From NCBI GenBank assembly GCA_036824465.1, contig DAITAC010000057.1:1-27728 (forward strand): DNA of 27,728 nt, in the 5' to 3' direction. Source of the DNA: JAKOQB01 sp036824465. GTDB taxonomy: Bacteria > Pseudomonadota > Gammaproteobacteria > Burkholderiales > Burkholderiaceae_F. The notes beneath the pieces were generated by a model. It was not told where the DNA came from. It saw nothing but the letters and a program-made list of their open reading frames with translations, and searched no databases. The position numbers and the translations under genes are program-made. Numbering within the stretch: the first letter of the stretch is position 1; each line of letters starts with the position of its first letter. Shown piece by piece: positions 24,206 to 27,728 of this stretch.

Positions 24206-24976
24206 ATGACGCTGATGCGCAAGGGCCTTTGGACCCGCCTGAAGTTGAGCATCCGAAGGCGCAACAGGCCTCGGCTCGAAGCGGCACTGCCTCTACTGAT
24301 TGCACTTGTCGCCAGCGCGGCTCCCGCAAGCGACAACGCTGTTGATTTCATCATCGGCGCGTCGACGCCCAGCCCAAAGCCGTTTCTGCGCAACGGTGCG
24401 GCGCTATGGGCAGTGCTGCCCGATGATGATGGCTATCGACTCGCAGGACGCGTCGCCCAGGTCGAGACGTTCGAATACAGGAACGCGACGCGCGGCGACG
24501 GGACATTCACTGGCCAGCGTCTTGTTGGCCCGGGAGCGGACCGCGCGCTGATTCACCTCGCAGGTTCGATCGGACTGCGTGAAGGCCCGGTTACTCTCGA
24601 AAGAAGCAATCACGTCCTGATCGAACACACCCTCGGAGAGGAAAGGACGCCCTCTAGCCCTTTCACGTACAGACTCGGAGAGCGTGTCTTCCGCATCAGT
24701 GCCGAGGTCGAGCCTGCTGATCGCGGCTACCGGAGACTTCGCGTCTTCTTTGAAGAGGGGCAGAGACGCCAAGAACTTGTTTCCAGCAGCGAAGCCACCG
24801 ACCCTTATGCGCGATTGGCCTGGATCGGCGATATCGATCGCGACGGGCTGCCGGACTTTCTGCTTTCCGTGCGCTCGCACTACCCGGCCGTTGCGCACCG
24901 GCTCTACCTGTCGTCATTCGCCGAGGCGGGGCAGCTGTGTCGACAGGTGGGGACAGTCGTTGAAGACCTTGATTGA
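24206..24976 (+). CDS. Exported protein of unknown function
   Basis: A 256-residue protein with a basic N-terminus and a hydrophobic segment (LPLLIALVASAAPAS, about residues 29-43) that reads as a signal peptide or anchor. The start is ATG 24206 with GGAAG upstream; a second ATG three codons later is also possible. The mature part is polar and beta-rich by composition. It ends in an aspartate-rich WIGDIDRDGLPDFLLSV segment (about residues 210-226), similar to FG-GAP/VCBS-type calcium-binding repeat units. I do not recognise the family. It converges on gspB with an 80-base gap. Confidence 0.7.
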   Translation: MTLMRKGLWTRLKLSIRRRNRPRLEAALPLLIALVASAAPASDNAVDFIIGASTPSPKPFLRNGAALWAVLPDDDGYRLAGRVAQVETFEYRNATRGDGTFTGQRLVGPGADRALIHLAGSIGLREGPVTLERSNHVLIEHTLGEERTPSSPFTYRLGERVFRISAEVEPADRGYRRLRVFFEEGQRRQELVSSSEATDPYARLAWIGDIDRDGLPDFLLSVRSHYPAVAHRLYLSSFAEAGQLCRQVGTVVEDLD

Positions 24977-25055
24977 TCGCATGTGCGACTGCTGCTGAGT
25001 CGGATCGATCGACGCGCTGTCGGGCATTCCCGCGCAGTCGTCTTGCAGGGTTTCC

Positions 25056-25748
25056 CTAGAACTGGATCTCGAACCGATACCCTTTGTACTTCAGCACCGC
25101 CGACTTGAGTCTGATCTGCTCGAGGGAAAGGTCGGCCGTCAGCTGGTCGTTTTCGCGGAAAAGCTGGCCGTTGATGACGAGCGATCGGTTGGCTGCATTG
25201 GTCGAATACATCGAACCGCCGAATGTCAGCGCGGGCAATTGGGACCGGACGCTTTCCGGGAGCTGTTCGCGAGCGTAGATGGGGGGCTCGGCCTGCGGTG
25301 AACTGGCGGGTTGTTCCGCCTTTGTGTCGGATCGCGTCGTCGATTTCGGCTCGGCGGACGTTCTTGCCGGCACCGCGCGATTCTCGTTGGACGGCCAGGG
25401 TGCTGGTTCGGCAATAGGGCGTGGTTCGGCAGTGGGCTGCGGTTGGGCCAGGGTCGGCGGCGGTGTGATGGGGGCGACCGGTCCAACGGAAGCAGCAGGC
25501 GCGACGGGTCGTCCCGCGGCCGAAGACTCACTTACCTGGCGCGGAGCTTCGCGACCGACGATGTACCAGGCAAGTGCAACGAGAAGCCCGACTGCAATGC
25601 CGATTACCGTCCAAAGCCAGGGCTTTGCCCCGGGCTGCATTGGGGCATCGACCGAAAGCGGCGGTACTGGCTGCGAGTGCAAGCCCGGCACCGAACCGCG
25701 CTCGCGTTCCGAGTCGGCCCTGCGCAAGGCGTCGAGGATCAGGGACAC
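25056..25748 (-). CDS. gspB: Type II secretion accessory protein GspB
   Basis: Inner-membrane protein of 230 residues that works with GspA to insert or assemble the outer-membrane secretin of a type II secretion system. The family N-terminus MSLILDALRRADSERERG is present, followed by one membrane segment (about 44-64) and a long Pro/Ala-rich periplasmic linker (about 75-160). The GspB domain at the end holds LPESVRSQLPALTFGGSMYS and LKYKGYRFEI. The start is a GTG at 25748, four bases after the gspA stop, so the pair is probably one operon. No other secretion genes are in the window. Confidence 0.93.
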   Translation of the reverse strand: MSLILDALRRADSERERGSVPGLHSQPVPPLSVDAPMQPGAKPWLWTVIGIAVGLLVALAWYIVGREAPRQVSESSAAGRPVAPAASVGPVAPITPPPTLAQPQPTAEPRPIAEPAPWPSNENRAVPARTSAEPKSTTRSDTKAEQPASSPQAEPPIYAREQLPESVRSQLPALTFGGSMYSTNAANRSLVINGQLFRENDQLTADLSLEQIRLKSAVLKYKGYRFEIQF

Positions 25749-25752
25749 GGGA

Positions 25753-27438
25753 CTATTTCTCTTTCTGCAAGTGCGGCTCGTCGACGCCGATTACGCGGTT
25801 TAACTGCATCAGCGTGACCGGGCCGGCAACACCGTCCGAAGGCAAGCCCTGCGTCAACTGAAATGCGTGTATCCAGCCTTTCAACGTCGCATCGTCGAAC
25901 CGTGATCGATTCGGCTGCGGATCGCCGCGCGCGGTAGCTAATTGCTGTGCAAGCCACAGTGCGCTTGGCCCCGATCGGCTACCGACGATGGTGCCGGCAT
26001 AGTCGGGTGGCACACGCCAGAAGGTCGTGAATTCGCCGCGCCAGTAGTCGGCCAGAGAAACCAGTGAGACCGTCCGCTCGGCGCCGCCTATGCGCAGGGT
26101 CGCGGCCTCGTTCGACAGGCTGCTGAGCATTGCGTAGGCCGCGCGGTTGTTGCCATCGCGCAGGGTCAGAATGCCGGGGCGGTCCAGCTGCCTGATCAGC
26201 GCGAGCGTGCTGTTGCTGCTGCGGAAACACCGGACCTGCTGCCTTTGCGCGGCAAGACACGGATCGCCCTCGCCCAGTGAGACATCCCACGCCCGCGCCA
26301 GGTCCTGCCACGATTCCTTCTCGGCACCCGTGAGGGACGCGAATCCCATTGGCAGATCGAATACCGCCACCTCGGCTGCGGCGGACTTGGCTGGGACGGC
26401 AATGGTCGAGTCGGTCACGACACTGGCGTCCGCCGACGGCGCCGTCATCGCAGCCCGTGATGCGCTCGCTGTCGCAGCTATTTCGGCCGGTGTCGTGCCG
26501 CGCTCTGCACGATCCAGCACAAGCGTCAGCGCACCCACGAGTGCGGCGCCCAACGCAAGACCCAGCCCCAGCAGCGCCGGGCGTTCGTAGCGTGAACGTC
26601 TGATCGCACTGAGGTCGGACTCGTCGAACACCTCCTGCGCCGCCTTGTCGATGGTGCGAGGATCAACGCTGGTCTTGCCCTTCGCATACGCGCCCAGCAG
26701 CGCACGATCGCACAGCAGGTTGATGCGCCGCGGCACGCCGCGTGAATACCGGTAGATACGCCGCAGCGCCTTGCCGTCGAACGGCATCGGCTGGGTCAAC
26801 CCCGCAACCGCGAGGCGATGGCGCACGTACTGCGCAGTCTCGACCTCCGCCAGTGCCTCCAGGTGATAGCGGGCGATCACGCGCTGTGCGAGCTGCTGCA
26901 TTTCGGGCTTGGCGAGCATCGCACGCAGTTCCGGCTGCCCGATCAGAACGATCTGCAGCAGCTTGCGCTCGTTGGTCTCCAGGTTCGTCAGCAGGCGGAG
27001 CTGTTCAAGCACCTCAGCCGACAGGTTCTGCGCTTCATCGATGATCAGCAGATTTCTCTGTCTGACTGCGTGCGTCCGCAGCAGGTATTCGTTGAGTGCA
27101 TCGACGTAGTCCTTGACCGTCGCCACTCCGGGGCCTTCATGCTGGTACGCGATACGGAACTCGGCGCACACGGATTTGAGCAACTCTTCGACCGTGAGTT
27201 TCGGATTGAAGATGTAGGCGACGTTGCAGCGCGCTGGAAGCTGCTCCAGGAAACAGCGGCACACGGTGGTCTTGCCGGCGCCGATGTCGCCGGTGAGCAC
27301 GACAAAACCCCCGCCGCCGCGCACCCCGTACAACAGATGAGCGAGTGCCTCGCGGTGCCGCTCACTCATGAAGAGGAAACGCGGATCCGGCGCGATGGAG
27401 AAGGGCGGCTGATTCAGACCGAAGCGGCGCGCATACAT
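25753..27438 (-). CDS. gspA: Type II secretion ATPase GspA (ExeA-like)
   Basis: AAA+ ATPase anchored in the inner membrane, 561 residues, close to the usual ExeA length. It opens with MYARRFGLNQPPFSIAPDP, the standard family start. Walker A is GDIGAGKT (residues 50-57) and Walker B is LLIIDEAQNL (130-139). A membrane segment follows at about 288-308, then a periplasmic region. The protein ends in a peptidoglycan-binding domain (GWIHAFQLTQGLPSDGVAG, about residues 515-535). In the known ExeAB system this domain binds the cell wall to help place the secretin. I chose ATG 27438; the frame stays open to 27720, but the extra 94 residues do not look like protein. No good ribosome binding site is seen. 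Confidence 0.94.
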   Translation of the reverse strand: MYARRFGLNQPPFSIAPDPRFLFMSERHREALAHLLYGVRGGGGFVVLTGDIGAGKTTVCRCFLEQLPARCNVAYIFNPKLTVEELLKSVCAEFRIAYQHEGPGVATVKDYVDALNEYLLRTHAVRQRNLLIIDEAQNLSAEVLEQLRLLTNLETNERKLLQIVLIGQPELRAMLAKPEMQQLAQRVIARYHLEALAEVETAQYVRHRLAVAGLTQPMPFDGKALRRIYRYSRGVPRRINLLCDRALLGAYAKGKTSVDPRTIDKAAQEVFDESDLSAIRRSRYERPALLGLGLALGAALVGALTLVLDRAERGTTPAEIAATASASRAAMTAPSADASVVTDSTIAVPAKSAAAEVAVFDLPMGFASLTGAEKESWQDLARAWDVSLGEGDPCLAAQRQQVRCFRSSNSTLALIRQLDRPGILTLRDGNNRAAYAMLSSLSNEAATLRIGGAERTVSLVSLADYWRGEFTTFWRVPPDYAGTIVGSRSGPSALWLAQQLATARGDPQPNRSRFDDATLKGWIHAFQLTQGLPSDGVAGPVTLMQLNRVIGVDEPHLQKEK

Positions 27439-27728
27439 GACGCGAAGGATACGACCCCGGGGCGATCGCGTGTCCGACGCCGGCCTTTGCAGCGTCATGC
27501 AGTCGTCAGTCGAAGATCCGGGAATCCGACGAACGCGTCTGACGCGATCTTCAGCCTCTGGGGTCGTTGTGCTCGCGCGCTGATCCTGGGCGCAGGGCGC
27601 CCGCGGGCCATTCACGATCGGGAAGGGACAGGAGCTGCAACGACATCCCGGCGGTGCCGCGTTCTGCGGGCAACGGTCAACGCGCGGATCGCTGGCGCGT
27701 TGTGGCTGCCTACCGCTCACGGGGAGAT
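27439..27728. other. Sequence upstream of gspA, to the window end
   Basis: About 290 bases. The gspA frame remains open here, but its translation is Arg/Pro/Cys-rich and unlike the family. No other gene, RNA or clear promoter was recognised. A start codon for gspA further upstream cannot be excluded. Confidence 0.4.

Overview
The window looks like chromosome of a high-GC betaproteobacterium, probably in or near the Burkholderiales. Three things point there: the Rho protein reads like betaproteobacterial Rho (start MQLSELKALHVSQLLEMA), trxA lies directly upstream of rho, and an AddAB-type nuclease pair is encoded divergently from trxA. All assignments come from reading the sequence; no database search was possible.

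Layout. Bases 1-3527 hold a large secreted lipoprotein with two Ig-like domains and about 14 Ycf48/BNR-type propeller repeats. It is flanked by two direct copies of the rho 3' end: a detached fragment at 223-344 and the real rho terminus at 3528-3649. The spacer next to the intact rho also carries degenerate tandem repeats of about 72 bp, each centred on a TTGCAAG palindrome. Next come rho and trxA (minus strand), then addB-addA (plus strand, 4-base overlap). A five-gene phosphonate/phosphite-type ABC importer follows (11511-15933): two paralogous binding proteins, one ATPase and two permeases, with no catabolic genes. Converging on it is a minus-strand group: a membrane protein, a YceI-family periplasmic protein and a D-2-hydroxyacid dehydrogenase. 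An endonuclease/exonuclease/phosphatase-family protein comes next.

The most interesting part is 19574-23537. It is a tightly packed minus-strand operon: a TetR regulator with a palindromic operator inside its own promoter, a small B12-binding mutase subunit, a large acyl-CoA mutase subunit, and a MeaB-type G-protein chaperone fused to a PaaI-type hotdog thioesterase. The large subunit keeps the catalytic histidine. The residues that set substrate choice in methylmalonyl-, isobutyryl- and 2-hydroxyisobutyryl-CoA mutases are all replaced. I read this as a coenzyme-B12 carbon-skeleton mutase of unknown substrate with a built-in thioesterase.

The right end has a small lysine-rich basic protein and an unrecognised exported protein (plus strand). 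After these come gspB and gspA (minus strand), the accessory pair of a type II secretion system whose other genes are not in the window. No tRNA, rRNA, CRISPR array, transposase or integrase was seen.
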